Shown in pieces: positions 30,481-40,983 of a stretch of DNA of 64,000 bases (position 1 is its first letter; each line of letters begins with the position of its first letter). The stretch is taken from NCBI GenBank assembly GCA_922989275.2, contig OV277864.1:53939550-54003549 (forward strand), read 5' to 3'. The stretch comes from Gari tellinella. Taxonomy: Eukaryota; Mollusca; Bivalvia; Cardiida; Psammobiidae. A model generated the notes under the pieces. That model had not been told where the DNA came from. It searched no databases and worked only from the letters and a program-made list of their open reading frames with translations. A program made the translations under genes and the position numbers.

Positions 30481-30696
30481 CTGTCTCCTGTATATACTTA
30501 CAACTTTTTTATTGTTATCAGAAAATTATTCAATTTGATATAGTTTGGAGTTTAACAATCCTAAAGACGGGTCAAATGATTTGATTCCTGATGCGACGCC
30601 GAGACACGACAGAAAAAGGTCAAACACGCTATGCTGTGGCATATTTCGCAGTGAGTACGCGCCAAATGGGAAAATCCAAACTCTTATGTTATGGTA
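30481..30696. other. Unassigned spacer
   Basis: Low-complexity AT text and GGATTCCTG-like core debris; no gene. Confidence 0.3.
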
Positions 30697-30810
30697 CAGT
30701 GGCAAAGACGTTATTACCAGTGTCTGATCTGGCTCCAAACTGTTTGCAACTGAAATTGTAATTTTAGCATTTAAAGCGTTTATTGGGAAAGAATAACGTC
30801 TTCTCCACTG
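30697..30810 (-). mobile_element. Internally deleted A element
   Basis: CAGTGGCAAAGACGTTATTA joins directly to CAGTGTCTGATCTGGCTCCA, leaving 114 bp between TA flanks; right end AACGTCTTCTCCACTG. The deletion removes most of one arm and half the core. Confidence 0.75.
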
Positions 30811-30859
30811 TATGTGTAAGTGAACCCCCTGTTGTCTGATCAGACTCCAACTACATGTA

Positions 30860-31230
30860 CAGTGAAACCCCTCTAAACCGGACATGTGTGGGGACAACAA
30901 AAACATCCGGTTTAGAGGGGTTTCCGGTTTAGAGGGGGTTTAATCCAAAGCTTGTTTCTAGTATTGAATGTAGCAAACCACTTTTAAAAAGCAGGTTAAA
31001 AGTAAAGCAGAATGCGCCTTAAGGCGCATTCTGCGTTACTTTCAACCTGCTTTAAGCTATCATCTGCTAGAATATAGAAAATATTTCTGATAATATATGT
31101 TCATGAATGTATTTTTATAGTGAAGGAATAAAGCAAATGCGTAAAAATTGGTGGGAACGGGACCAAAGTTATTGTCCGGTTTAGAGAGAATTCCGATATT
31201 GAGAGGTTCCGGTTTAGAGGGGTTTTACTG
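30860..31230 (+). mobile_element. H element with a D element inside
   Basis: CAGTGAAACCCCTCTAAACC pairs with GGTTTAGAGGGGTTTTACTG; TA at 30858-30859 and 31231-31232. Extra subterminal copies of the CCGGTTTAGAGG word occur on both sides. The middle (30925-31150) is D: AAGCAGGTTAAAAGTAAAGC, core GCGCCTTAAGGCGC, AGCTATCATCTGCTAGAATA. Confidence 0.8.
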
Positions 31231-31524
31231 TATTTGCAACTCAGAAATAAATCGTAACAATTTTTAATTACCTGTCATTTTCTACCTTTCATTACATTGC
31301 TGTTTTATTTTTCGTTAGAAATTGGAAATAAAAACGTCTATCATTAAAATCTGCTATATATTTTAAAATGGATTTATTACCCAGAGGGATACACAAACAT
31401 GTGTTATTTGAAGAACGATTCTGATGAAAGTAAATGAATTATCAATCGTTAAGCCGTTGGATAACAATAAATATCCATTACCTCGCATTCGTTAAAGCCC
31501 TATACATGTAAATATTCAAGCTAG

Positions 31525-31800
31525 GTCCGTCTACTTGCAAACAGTTAAGATCCAGATTGAATGCTGAGTTACTTGGCGTCATATTAGGATCCAAACTCTT
31601 TGCCACTTATCGTGTTGTTTCTTTAGTCAAAATGCCTAAAGCGTTTACTTGAATACAATGTACATGCCACATCTTACATGTATGCTATACCCAGGCTTTG
31701 AACAGGTTGACACCATCCTTGCCTACCCCGAGTACACGCGTAACGCGGCGACTGATCAGGGTCCTAACTGTTTTGGGACTCATTGCATTACGCAGAATAT
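31525..31800. mobile_element. Two decayed hairpin cores
   Basis: 31540-31600 (CAAACAGTTAAGATCCAGAT, GGATCCAAACTCTTTGCC) and 31709-31800 (CCTTGCCTACCCCGAGTAC, GATCAGGGTCCTAACTG), both B-like. Confidence 0.5.
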
Positions 31801-32339
31801 CGGACATTCAAGTGGCTCACTTGCTCTCATTTTCGCGCATTAGAATAAGAAGGGCACTTTTATATAACTTGTAATAACTTTTTTTCTAGACAGATATCGT
31901 TCCTGTACAAACGGTCCGTGTTAGCTCAATCGTTTTCCTTTATGATGAAATTTGTTTGGATAAAATATTTTAATAAGATTTTGTTGAAAAAGACACCTCT
32001 TAATCACATTAAACAAAGAGTAAAATGCTGAAAGTAAGCCTCGACACGGTTAATATAACACGACCATGTGCATTTATACAAACCGATATCAATTCTGTGC
32101 AAACGGGCTCGTATAATTGAATATTTGTTCTTTGCTTTGATGTAAATTTAAGAAGTGTAAATTAATGATAATTTGGTCCTTTTTCAAATTGAAAATGAAA
32201 TTGATATTTTCATAGTGTCATCGGGTTTCCGTAAATACCAAGCGATTGCGGAAGCAAATATCCGGAAAGAGCCGAGCATTGACTGGTTCACAAGCAAACG
32301 AATAGCAGTTTATCTATAATCTAGAGCGATGTCCACTAT
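31801..32339. other. No gene seen
   Basis: AT-rich text without splice-bounded frames or repeat families that I recognise. Confidence 0.5.
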
Positions 32340-32450
32340 TCTGCCTAACGCAATAGTTCATTTAGTCAAAATACCTAAAATCTAAATTTGAAAGATAAAG
32401 GCAGACGGCATTTGATTAAAAATGATGACGTCATGGCAGTTAAAGGGTAA
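32340..32450 (-). mobile_element. B arm fragment with CRE
   Basis: TTAGTCAAAATACCTAAAATC, AAAGGCAGACGGCATTTG and a perfect TGACGTCA at 32426-32433, then GGCAGTTAAAGGGTA. Confidence 0.55.
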
Positions 32451-32607
32451 ATAAAATGTCTTCAACTTGAAGATGTTGACAACGTTGCAAACGAATGATT
32501 CTTTTTTTATTATTATGATATTCTCCTTACTGTGTAAAACTTGTTCAAATCTGCAATTACCATGATACTAGGCCTATATTGATGACAGAAGCAACCCGTT
32601 TGGATTT

Positions 32608-32910
32608 AAATACATCTCCTGACGACCTTTCGATCATAACGCCTTGCCAGACAATTTCCTTGCAAAAAGCATGGATCTTATGGACATGTGGGTAGCAAAG
32701 AACCATTGAAGCTTCTCGTGTGAGACCCAACCTTTATATTTGATAGTTTGGTAAGAAATAACCATTGAAAATCTCTAGAGCATGAGTATAATCTGAGCCT
32801 CACCAGGTAAATTGGCATGTGATTCATGCTTTGACAGTTAAAATTCACACCTATCCAGACAATGGGAGGTAGTACATCAAAGGACTGAGGAAAAGTCTTT
32901 AAATCCAGGT
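32608..32910. repeat. T repeat, copy 1 of a dispersed ~310-bp pair
   Basis: Begins CATCTCCTGACGACCTTTCG and matches 42670-42985 along its length with indels and scattered substitutions (GCAAAGAACCATTGAAGC, ATTTGATAGTTTGGT, CTAGAGCATGAGTATAATCT). The minus-strand frame that is open in the second copy is broken here. Confidence 0.75.
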
Positions 32911-33195
32911 CTTTATCGTTTCAGGGGCAGAAGTGTTTGGTATTCAGGCGTGTTTTATCTCTGTTAAACAGGACATTCTTTTATTTCTCAGGTATTAAAA
33001 TTAAAAGCAGATGCCATTATAGGAGGATTAAGTACTTCGTATTGTAGTTGGGAAATACATGTATGTCTCTTTAGGCTCTTGCAATACCTAAACCATTAAT
33101 GAATAAATGCATTGCATTTTCAATCACAGACTGATACTTACAGCCAAACTGTTTGTCACTTGTCTCTAGGTTCCTGTGATTAACAATGCATATTC

Positions 33196-33450
33196 ATTGT
33201 GTTCCCTCCCTACAAAACACCCATTTGGAGACAAAGCTCTCGCTAGTTGTTCGCAGGGAGTTGCTATATGGAAGGCAAACTTTTTTATCCTGAATTCTAT
33301 GGTTATTAGCAAACGGTTTGGTCCTGATCAGACGCCGCTTAACGCGGCGTCTGATTAGGATCCAAACTGTTTGACACTGGTTAATATTATAATTAAGAAA
33401 CAAAAGCAAACAAAAACTATTTAAACCATATGACGCCATGGAACAGTATA
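33196..33450. mobile_element. R fragment followed by B fragment
   Basis: 33198-33278: TGTTCCCTCCCTACAAAACA to GGGAGTTGCTATATGGA. 33298-33450: core GACGCCGCTTAACGCGGCGT and the arm ending ATGACGCCATGGAACAG. Confidence 0.6.
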
Positions 33451-34044
33451 GAAAGCATTGTTTTAAGGAGGGAACTGTTGCTTGGATATTAGGACAGCAG
33501 AAAAAGTACACACCAACTTAGGAGAGATACTGGCATATGGTCAAATGACAATCGCCGAAGGAAGGAAGGCAAAGCAATACCCACTTATATACTTGTTTCA
33601 GTTATCATTATATTAAAGCAGCAGAGCATTTTGCTTTTAACGGACGTTAGACGTTTACATTTTTTTTCGTTATATTAAATATATCCAAATTGTATTATAT
33701 CAGCAGGGTCCATTTTACTATAAGTTAGTAAGAGATTTTGTTTCGTTATATCCAAGATTTCGTTAAGTTTCATTTAGTGCAGGGGAGCTAATTCTTTACC
33801 AGAGAAGGTAGCTGAAGATCACGAGTTACCACACTTTAATACAGGACGTCAATCTCGATAACGCTTATATATACAAACAGTATGGGTCCAGATCAGATGC
33901 CGCGTTACTGGTCTGGATAAAAAACTGTTGGCCACTCATATTTTTAAATCAAAATACCTAAATATCTAATATGTTAGGGAGCAGATTATATTAGGGAGCA
34001 TATTACATGAATAGTATTATGGCATTGAATACAGGACTGTCATT
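33451..34044. other. No gene; B core fragment
   Basis: 33875-33950 keeps AAACAGTATGGGTCCAGATC and AAAAACTGTTGGCCACTC. Remaining sequence is unassigned. Confidence 0.4.
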
Positions 34045-34290
34045 TCTCCGGATTTTCCGAAATCTTTCTCTATTTCGACTACTAAAACGAAGCTTTTTGC
34101 CTGTATAAAAGACAGCTGACAGCTTAAAAGCAAGATGACAGTGAAACAAAAATCATATAAAGGAGCTTTCTGTTTTAATGCCGCCTTGCTTTAAAGAGAT
34201 TGGAAACCAAATACATAGTGTATTTGAAAAAATAAAAGAATATTGAGTGTACTCAAATATAAGCAAATGTGTAGCATTGCTACATGCATC
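34045..34290. mobile_element. E fragment abutting a G left end
   Basis: 34058-34192: TCTCTATTTCGACTACTAAA, GACAGCTTAAAAGCAAGATG, AAAGGAGCTTTCTGTTTTAA. At CTTGCTTTAAAGAGATTGG the text changes to a diverged G left arm (ATAAAAGAATATTGAGTGTA, AAATATAAGCAAATGTGTAG). This is a third G joined at the TTTAA of a D/E stem. Confidence 0.6.
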
Positions 34291-35084
34291 TGGTTCCATA
34301 AGAGGATTCGAGTGGAGTAGGCTGGAAACTCCCAGTTCAAGGAGCTATTACACAGAATCGAAATATAATGCATTATTTGGTTGTTGATACATATATAGAC
34401 TGTGTTCATTATACAGAGGGAAGTGGTATGTTCCATTATTTTTAAACTTTGTTCCATTGTTTCCCAATTGAGTTTTCGTGACCCCCGCCCCACGGACACA
34501 ATCTGGATCTCCCAAAGTACATACCTGTATTGTAAAAGGTGTAATTACTAGAAATCACACACAATTCCATCAATGTGGTAAAATACCGTTTCTCATAATC
34601 GTTATGTATTCCCCTTTAGAAATGGAACGATTTGTTTTCTTTGAACAGTGTTCTCGAGAAAATTCTGCATTTCTGGTTCACGTAAAGAATATTTTCTATC
34701 TGTTAAAAAGTGGTTGAAGCTCTGGATGTACCTTAAAGTTTGATCTTTCTTAAAATACGTTGATAAACTTCTGCATGATTTATCGTTATTAACATATTCA
34801 TCCTTTACTTACATAGGAAACACTGACCGTTGTTAATGTATTGGCATTTGTCATTCATATCCAGTTGCCATTAAATTTCAAGAGAACTTTCTCAAAATTT
34901 GGCAGAAAACTATCGCTTTTCGTGCAAGTCTGTTTCCACAATATGAATAGATATACATGTGCCAATTTTTGATCCCATCATGTTTTATGTCTAAAAAACT
35001 AATCTACAGAACATAAATTGCAAATCTCTAGGGAACTTCCCTTTTGCACGTGAGGTTTGTTTACCTCTGTTACAATAGTATTCT
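34291..35084. other. No gene seen
   Basis: AT-rich. The small frames at 34191-34499 (minus) and 34478-34717 (plus) lack splice or domain support. Confidence 0.4.
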
Positions 35085-35187
35085 CGGGAATCGTAGTATA
35101 GGGATGGCGGCCGTGCGTCTGCATGGTCATGGTCCAAACTGTTTGCAAATAATCCTTGTTCTAGGGACAAGGCAGTGAAGGGGTTGA
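35085..35187 (+). mobile_element. B right-end fragment
   Basis: GGTCCAAACTGTTTGCAAAT then GGACAAGGCAGTGAAGGGGT. Confidence 0.6.
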
Positions 35188-35456
35188 TGGTTTCTTTCCT
35201 ATCCATTTGAAACCAAATCAAATACCCATACTTCTGCCAAACTATCAGTGAGGTACGCGCTTGACCTCTGACATTGGAATGGACGGGTATTTGAAGGTTT
35301 GAGGTAAATCCAAGTCAACATCAACCCTATGGTGGGGACGCCAGACGTAAGAAATTTAGTTTTCGGAGACATTAAGATGGAGTCCCACTGCTTGTGAACC
35401 CACTGGTTCTTTTACATGCCCGGCGTTTAGCATCGACATATGGAAACTCGGTTTAA
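35188..35456. other. Unassigned
   Basis: Nothing supported. Confidence 0.3.
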
Positions 35457-35840
35457 AGGGACTCGCAACCGGATGGTGTACTTGTCAAAATAAAATAAAA
35501 TACTCAAATAAAAGCAAATGTGTGGCATTATTTGGCTTCTGACATTAAAAAAATATGATCAGTCCAAAAAAAGCCTCAAGAATCGTCACCGAATCTTATT
35601 TGTTTAGATATTTTCCGTCTTAGCTGACGGTATACTTGTTGTTGTTGCTTCTCTACACGGGCTCAGACATAAACCCGATCCGAATATGTACTATCAATCG
35701 CTACCAGTGCAACCAGTGTACTTACGTTAATTCGCTACCATATAGATAGAGAGCGCCAGTAGCCGCGTGGGTAAAGGCGTTTCCCTTTTTTTCATGTTTG
35801 TCTCCGCATGGAAGGTCACGGGTTCGAATCCCACCAGAGC
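35457..35840 (+). mobile_element. G element, right end missing
   Basis: TTAA at 35453-35456 then AGGGACTCGCAACCGGATGG and an almost unchanged left arm. The tRNA-like part (35751-35840) differs from other G copies, has a better A-box (TAGCCGCGTGGG) and ends GGGTTCGAATCCCACCAGAG; the right arm is absent. Confidence 0.75.
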
Positions 35841-35913
35841 TTCTTGTGTTGTGGTGTAGGTAGGTGTGCATTGAGCGATCGCCTGTCTCCAAATGTCAAC
35901 AGACTGCCCTTTA

Positions 35914-36152
35914 ACCATTTCACTCTCAATGACACTTCAAAGCGCGTTTGCAAACCTTTTGGATCCTGATCAGACGCCGCGTCACGCGGCGTCTGATTAT
36001 GATCCAAACTGTTTGACACTCGTTTTGAAATGGCTTCAGTCATTCTGTTTTATTTTTTAACTTTGAAACGACATTGCACAACAAAACTGAAGCAGACGAT
36101 AATGAAACGATGAGGTGGTAAATGTTTACAAAAGATTTGGCAGTGAAAGGGT
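35914..36152 (+). mobile_element. Family B element, B2 subtype
   Basis: ACCATTTCACTCTCAATGAC to GGCAGTGAAAGGGT with TA flanks; core GACGCCGCGTCACGCGGCGT. Confidence 0.8.
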
Positions 36153-36839
36153 TAATATAGATTTTATATGTTCTTATTATATTGTTAATTGGCTCCATTT
36201 CTCTATCTGAATCAGGTGTAGATGTACTGGTGGCTGATTTAAAAACGTTCAGCCTCTCTCTCTCTCTCTCTCTCCCTCTCTCTCTAGTGATGCCTAGTTC
36301 CTGTTTATATTTGTAATAGAATATGTTTAAACTAAAAGATAGATGGTCGGGTATGATAGATTTACATTCCCCCATATCACTATGAACGTATTATTTTGGG
36401 GACGACCCCAGCTGATGTTATTTATTACAGTTTTGGGGAAGGTGCAGGGATACAGATGGAATCCTCTTGCTGGAGAAACTACTGGCCCTTACACATGCAC
36501 GGCGTATAATCAACGTTATTTGGGAACTCGGCTTCTAAGGAACATTAGTAACGTTATTTCGTGAAGCTGGAGCTCAAACCTGTAAACCCTGTTTTACTTA
36601 TCCAGTACGCTATCGCTAGACCACGAATCATCCACTCTGACATCTCGGTAGTGGAATTATATATATTTGCATCAGGGGAATAACTCTAGGTTACTTTTCT
36701 CATTTTTTCATCAGAGTTATCCCTATAAGCAGTATAATTATGCTCTTCACTATTCTAGTCTGCTCAAACAGGGTTGTGTTCGAATAGTTTCGAATTAGAT
36801 CTAAGACAGCACAACTGAAGAAATATCGTGTCGATTTCC
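36153..36839. other. CT repeat, tRNA-like remnant, otherwise empty
   Basis: 36251-36287 is a (CT)n microsatellite with one interruption. 36545-36640 on the minus strand resembles a tRNA-derived SINE head (CGTGGTCTAGCGATAGCG) with a poor B-box. No gene. Confidence 0.5.
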
Positions 36840-36960
36840 AAATAGTTCGGATACTGATCAGACTTCGAGCTACTCAGCTTCTGATCCCGATTAAAATTGT
36901 TTGCATAGTCACTTATGGTGGTGGCATGGTTGATTTTATGACCATTTACTGAACCCTTTA
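36840..36960 (+). mobile_element. B core fragment
   Basis: AAATAGTTCGGATACTGATC and ATTAAAATTGTTTGCATAG around a decayed stem. Confidence 0.5.
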
Positions 36961-36988
36961 ATTGTCAATTTTTTTCGTGAGATTATAG

Positions 36989-38140
36989 CCCTCCACCGTT
37001 TCACTGTCGTCTGCCTCAATTTTGTTGTCTGCAATGTCGTTTCCAAGTTAGTAAATAGGGCAGTAGGACTGAAGAAATTTCGAAACGAGCGTCAAACAGT
37101 TTGGATCCTGACCAGACGCCGCGTTACGCGGCGTCTGCTCAGGATACAAACTGTTGCAAAACGCGCTTTTAAGGGTGTATCCAACCCATAAGCGATTGTT
37201 TCAAAGTATCAAACTTTTTTCTATCATTATTTTATTGGAAGAGCTATTTATGGTGAATGAAAAAATGGAGAAAAAAATATATGGTGGTGTCCTTTTTTTT
37301 TAGCTACAGCGATTTGAAAAAGGTATGTCAAATTTGGACTTTTTCTCTCAAATTTTACCCATTCAGAGTACAAGCTTCAGTAAAATCTATTTCAAAACAA
37401 AACAAACATGGTAATTTGGGTTTTCATTATTTATTTCATGTCTATGGTGGTATTTTCACATATAGAAACCAAATTTAGATAAAGCAGGCACTATAGGTTT
37501 GAACAATATGGATCCTCGAATATAAAAAATATGCTTTTTATAGGGCATGATTTTATTAGATTTTTAATTTTATGAAAACAAAGTAAAAAAGTTTGAAAAT
37601 GAAATAGTTCTAGTATTAAACTTGTTCTTATATTCTACCGAATGAAAGCCAATGCTAAGGCAGTTCAAAATATGAAAAGAAATTGAAAGGTCAGTGTTGA
37701 AAATTTTGAGTTATTTAAGTAAAAAGAGTTATCTCCCCTTTCAAAATTTACAAAAAAGTACCGTATCGATGATATTTAGAGCTTTATAAATTTCACATTT
37801 GGTGCCTGGTTTTTCTTAAATTAGTTTTTGTATGAAGAAATACTACCAAAGATAGGAAATAAATAACACACAACCAAATTATCATATTTGTTTTCATTTA
37901 AAATGGATTTTATTGAAGCGGGCTGTTTGAAAAGGACAAAATGAGAGAAAGTGGGTAGGGTAAATTTTACATGGCCATGGAGTCAACTGTTTTTCACCAA
38001 AATGTACACTTTTGCTATTTTTTCATTCATCTTAAATAGCTCTTCAAAACAAAACCATCATAAAGTGTTTCATATACTTTGAAAATTTCTTAAATTCATG
38101 ACATTGATACACCCTTAAGCGTCATTGAGAGTGAAAGAGT
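36989..38140 (+). mobile_element. Family B element (B2) split by a 942-bp insert
   Basis: GTTTCACTGTCGTCTGCC, core GACGCCGCGTTACGCGGCGT, ACGCGCTT then the insert, then GCGTCATTGAGAGTGAAAGA before TA. Confidence 0.8.
37173..38114. mobile_element. 942-bp TTAA-flanked element with long inverted repeats
   Basis: TTAA at 37169-37172 and 38115-38118. Termini GGGTGTATC / GATACACCC; farther in, GAAGAGCTATTTATGGTGAA and AATGAAAAAATGG on the left are mirrored by TTTTTTCATTCATCTTAAAT and AGCTCTTC on the right, so the inverted repeats exceed 100 bp imperfectly. A TA duplication with one more terminal base fits equally. The interior is AT-rich; the 73-codon frame at 37257 spans the repeat and is not a gene. 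Confidence 0.75.
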
Positions 38141-38142
38141 TA

Positions 38143-38590
38143 AACCTTGCACTGCCTTACCCCGGGTACACTCGTTATTTTTCAAACAGTCTGGACCCTG
38201 ATCAGGCGCTGCGTAACAGAAGTCAGATTGTTTGCCACACTTTAATATATTAGAATCTACTTAATTCAATGTATTCAAAAGTCGAGAAATAAAAGCAGAC
38301 GACGCCTGTTTAACCCTTTCCCTTATAGAAGCGACTTTTAGCACATTCATTGTATTCATCCGCCAAAGAAAATAGTTCCAATTTAATCAGTCATGAATAT
38401 ATATAATTGGGAAAAGTTTCTATATTTTAGCACATGGTAGCTTAAAGCAGGTTGAAAGTAAAGCAGAATGCGCCTCAAGGCGCATTCTGCTTTACTTTCA
38501 ACCTGCTTTGAGTAGTCCTATATGTTCAATACTAGAAATAAGCTATCAGGTAAAGGGTTAAAGCATATGACATCATGGTAATGACCGGGT
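38143..38590 (-). mobile_element. Family B element with nested D
   Basis: CCTTGCACTGCCTTACCCCG, decayed core, AAAAGCAGACGACGCCTGTT, [D], AAGCATATGACATCATGGTA. It shares its left TA (38141-38142) with the preceding B. Confidence 0.75.
38313..38558 (+). mobile_element. Family D element nested in B
   Basis: ACCCTTTCCCTTATAGAAGC to ATCAGGTAAAGGGT; TA at 38311-38312 and 38559-38560. Core GCGCCTCAAGGCGC. Excision restores the B arm CCTGTT-TA-AAGCATATGA. Confidence 0.8.
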
Positions 38591-38680
38591 TTGAATTAGA
38601 TAACTAAACATACATAAACAACAACAACTAGTCTGCAAGGAAGTGTTATCAATTGGCGAGACACAATGTCATGATATATA

Positions 38681-39171
38681 CAGTAGAAAAGACGATATTC
38701 TATTCCGTTTAACCCATTACCCCATAAATACACCTTTTTACGCTTTAAAATTATTCTTCCACTATAGATGATAGTACATTTTAATTAAGTCATGAACATG
38801 TACCATTAGAAATAGTTGCTATATCCTAGCAGATAATAGCTTAAAGCAGACTGAAAGTAAAGCAGAAAGTGCCTTTAGGCGCATTCTGCTAAATACTTTC
38901 AACCTGCTTTAAGTGGTACCTTGTTTTTGAGAATGGAAACATGCTATGGGGTAATGGGTTAAACGCAACCCAAACGCAATAAACTAATATGTAGAAAATG
39001 ACATTTTTTTGTTGATTCTCACTGATTATTTTAATCTGAGTGGCTAACAGTTTAGAGTCTGATCAGACGTCAGGCTACCTGGCGTCTGACCTGGCTCCAA
39101 ATTGTTTGCAGTAGAATTAAAAGTGTAAGGGTTAACGCGTTCTTTGGGAAAGAATAACGTGTTTTCCACTG
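38681..39171 (-). mobile_element. Family A element with nested D
   Basis: CAGTAGAAAAGACGATATTC to AACGTGTTTTCCACTG, TA flanks; core GACGTCAGGCTACCTGGCGT. Interrupted after CCGTT by D. Confidence 0.8.
38712..38959 (+). mobile_element. Family D element nested in A with exact empty site
   Basis: ACCCATTACCCCATAAATAC to TGCTATGGGGTAATGGGT, TA at 38710-38711 and 38960-38961. Removing it with one TA gives CCGTT-TA-AACGC, exactly the A consensus CCGTTTAAACGC. Confidence 0.9.
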
Positions 39172-39175
39172 TACA

Positions 39176-39470
39176 CATTACCAGTTTACGGTGAAATACA
39201 GAGCTGAACACATCGCCCTAGCCCTCGCAAAAGGCGCTCGACAGATCGGCTGTTTCCGCCAAACACGCCGAGAGCTAAGTACATCGCCATGTATCGCATC
39301 GTCAACTGGTAAATGTGTATTTATTGTATGCCTTCCTGTGATATCGAGCCTTTTTTGCGTGTATTTGTACAGAAAGATACAAGAGTGTATCTTACTCCTT
39401 GTATTTTACTGTTTGTATTTTACTCTGACCTCGAGAGTAAAAACAGTAAAAAAAGAAATAGATTAAAGAA
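39176..39470. mobile_element. N fold-back, copy 2, with tail
   Basis: CACATTACCAGTTTACGGTG mirrored by ATCGTCAACTGGTAAATGTG; the loop CAAAAGGCGCTCGACAGATC corresponds to copy 1. The tail to 39435 repeats 3380-3480. A-rich run at 39472-39482. Confidence 0.65.
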
Positions 39471-39484
39471 TTAAAAAAAAACAG

Positions 39485-39562
39485 TTTGCGACCTTGATCT
39501 TGGGTGGTTTTGACTTTGAACTTGGTCACCAAGTTCAAAGTCAAAACCACCCAAGCTCATTT
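39485..39562. repeat. Perfect short hairpin
   Basis: TTGGGTGGTTTTGACTTTGA followed by ACTTGG, TCA and its exact inverse. A ~29-bp perfect stem; no family assigned. Confidence 0.75.
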
Positions 39563-39808
39563 TTTTTAACAAAATGGCAAAAAACAACATATTGACAAGT
39601 CAGAGTGGATTTTTTATTCGTCAAATGTCTTTTGCCATCGATCCAAAACAGCTGTAAACGCTCTTTGTGACTGTTTCTCCGCTAATGGGCAACGTTTCTA
39701 ACGAATCTAATAGTAATTATCTCCTTATATTTTATGGTAAAAGTAAGACAGGACATCTTATATTGATTGAAACTCGAGGCCTAAACCGTACAGGAAACAA
39801 TGGGCTTA

Positions 39809-40019
39809 ACTCTTTGATTGCTGGGTCGTGTTTTCGTCTGCAAAAATTGTCGTCTGCTACTGTTTTTATTTTTAGCATAGAGTTTATTATAAAATTCAAA
39901 TCAGGATTAGAGTGGCAAACGATTTGGATCCTGGTGAGACGCCGCATAATGCGGCGTCTCATCAGGATCCAAACCGTTTGAAAAAGTTACCATGGTTTCG
40001 CCACTCCCGTGCAAAGAGT
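39809..40019 (+). mobile_element. Family B element, B3 subtype
   Basis: ACTCTTTGATTGCTGGGTCG to CCACTCCCGTGCAAAGAGT; TA flanks; core GAGACGCCGCATAATGCGGC within GGATCCTGGTGAGAC. Confidence 0.85.
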
Positions 40020-40021
40020 TA

Positions 40022-40214
40022 ACTCTTTGAAAGCTGAAATAAATTGTCGCCGGCGTCAATGGCCGTTTGCTACAAATCTAGAATAATTTCTGTTTCAAAA
40101 ACATCGTTTTTAATATAGGTCCAGAATGTCAAACAGTGTGGATCTTGTTGAGAAGTCGAGTTCTTTACTGTGTGCATAGGTAATTACGGTTTAGGTGGTA
40201 GCAGGTAAAGAGTT
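40022..40214 (+). mobile_element. B3 element abutting the previous one
   Basis: ACTCTTTGAAAGCTGAAAT to GTAGCAGGTAAAGAGTT. It uses the same TA (40020-40021) as the right flank of its neighbour. Core collapsed (GTGTGGATCTTGTTGAGAAG). Confidence 0.7.
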
Positions 40215-40414
40215 TAAGGTTAAGGACCCCTGATGAGATCGGACCAAAATCGATTACATACGTACATCGATAGGCCATTCTCGTCAACTTCCGGTCTGTT
40301 CTGAACCATGGTTCGAAACCAGCTCGGCAGTTCACGAGAATGGCCGATCGCTCTCCGTAAAGCTCCGATATTGACCGACATTAGCCCGATCTCATTAGGG
40401 GGCCTCAACCTTAA
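40214..40414. mobile_element. U fold-back with TTAA ends
   Basis: TTAAGGTTAAGGACCCCTGA and ATGAGATCGG are mirrored by CCGATCTCATTAGGGGGCCT and CAACCTTAA; inner stem GGCCATTCTCGTCAACTTCC mirrored by TTCACGAGAATGGCC. No family mate in the window. Confidence 0.65.
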
Positions 40415-40513
40415 GACTAATGGTATTGAAGAGCACAATGACATTGAATATTGATCTTCTATCTAAAATCCCTGACAGAAAGTCTACTGCTGAACAATAG
40501 CAGATTCCCTGTT

Positions 40514-40930
40514 CAGTTCAACCTCTCTATAACGACAACTTAATTGTGATGATAATCAGGTGTTTAACCCATTTATACCCAGTGTATTCTTCCATGTTTA
40601 AATATATTTGATAAGTCCATTTTTTATCAAAAGGTGCCTGTTTAAAATTTTCATTTTTATATTGTTTGATATTGAAATTCCTATCAGCAAGCAGTGTAGA
40701 CTCTGATCAGACGCCGCATAATGCGGCGTCTGATCAGAGTGTACACTGTTTGCTCATGTCCCATATATGGGATCGTAGGCACAAATGGGTTAAGGCGGGT
40801 AACTGCTTAAAGCAAGGGGAACGTACATCAGAAAGGTCATATAGGGGCGTTTTATTTTACATCCACTTTGCTTGCTTTTCATGCTCTCAATTCGCCTTCT
40901 TTTTGTGGTTGTAAAAGAGAGGTTTTATTG
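40514..40930 (+). mobile_element. Family E element with nested F
   Basis: CAGTTCAACCTCTCTATAAC to GTTGTAAAAGAGAGGTTTTA; right TA at 40931-40932. The F insertion lies in its left arm. Confidence 0.75.
40567..40790 (-). mobile_element. Family F element nested in E
   Basis: ACCCATTTATACCCAGTGTA to CGTAGGCACAAATGGGT; TA at 40565-40566 and 40791-40792; core GACGCCGCATAATGCGGCGT. Confidence 0.85.
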
Positions 40931-40983
40931 TATAGTAAAACTCTTCCATTTTGATACTTACTTGATTGATCATTACGCGTTTA

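Noticed and set aside
37257..37478. 73-codon frame in the 942-bp insert
   Set aside because: Overlaps the inner inverted repeat and has low-complexity Lys/Phe composition expected of AT-rich non-coding DNA.
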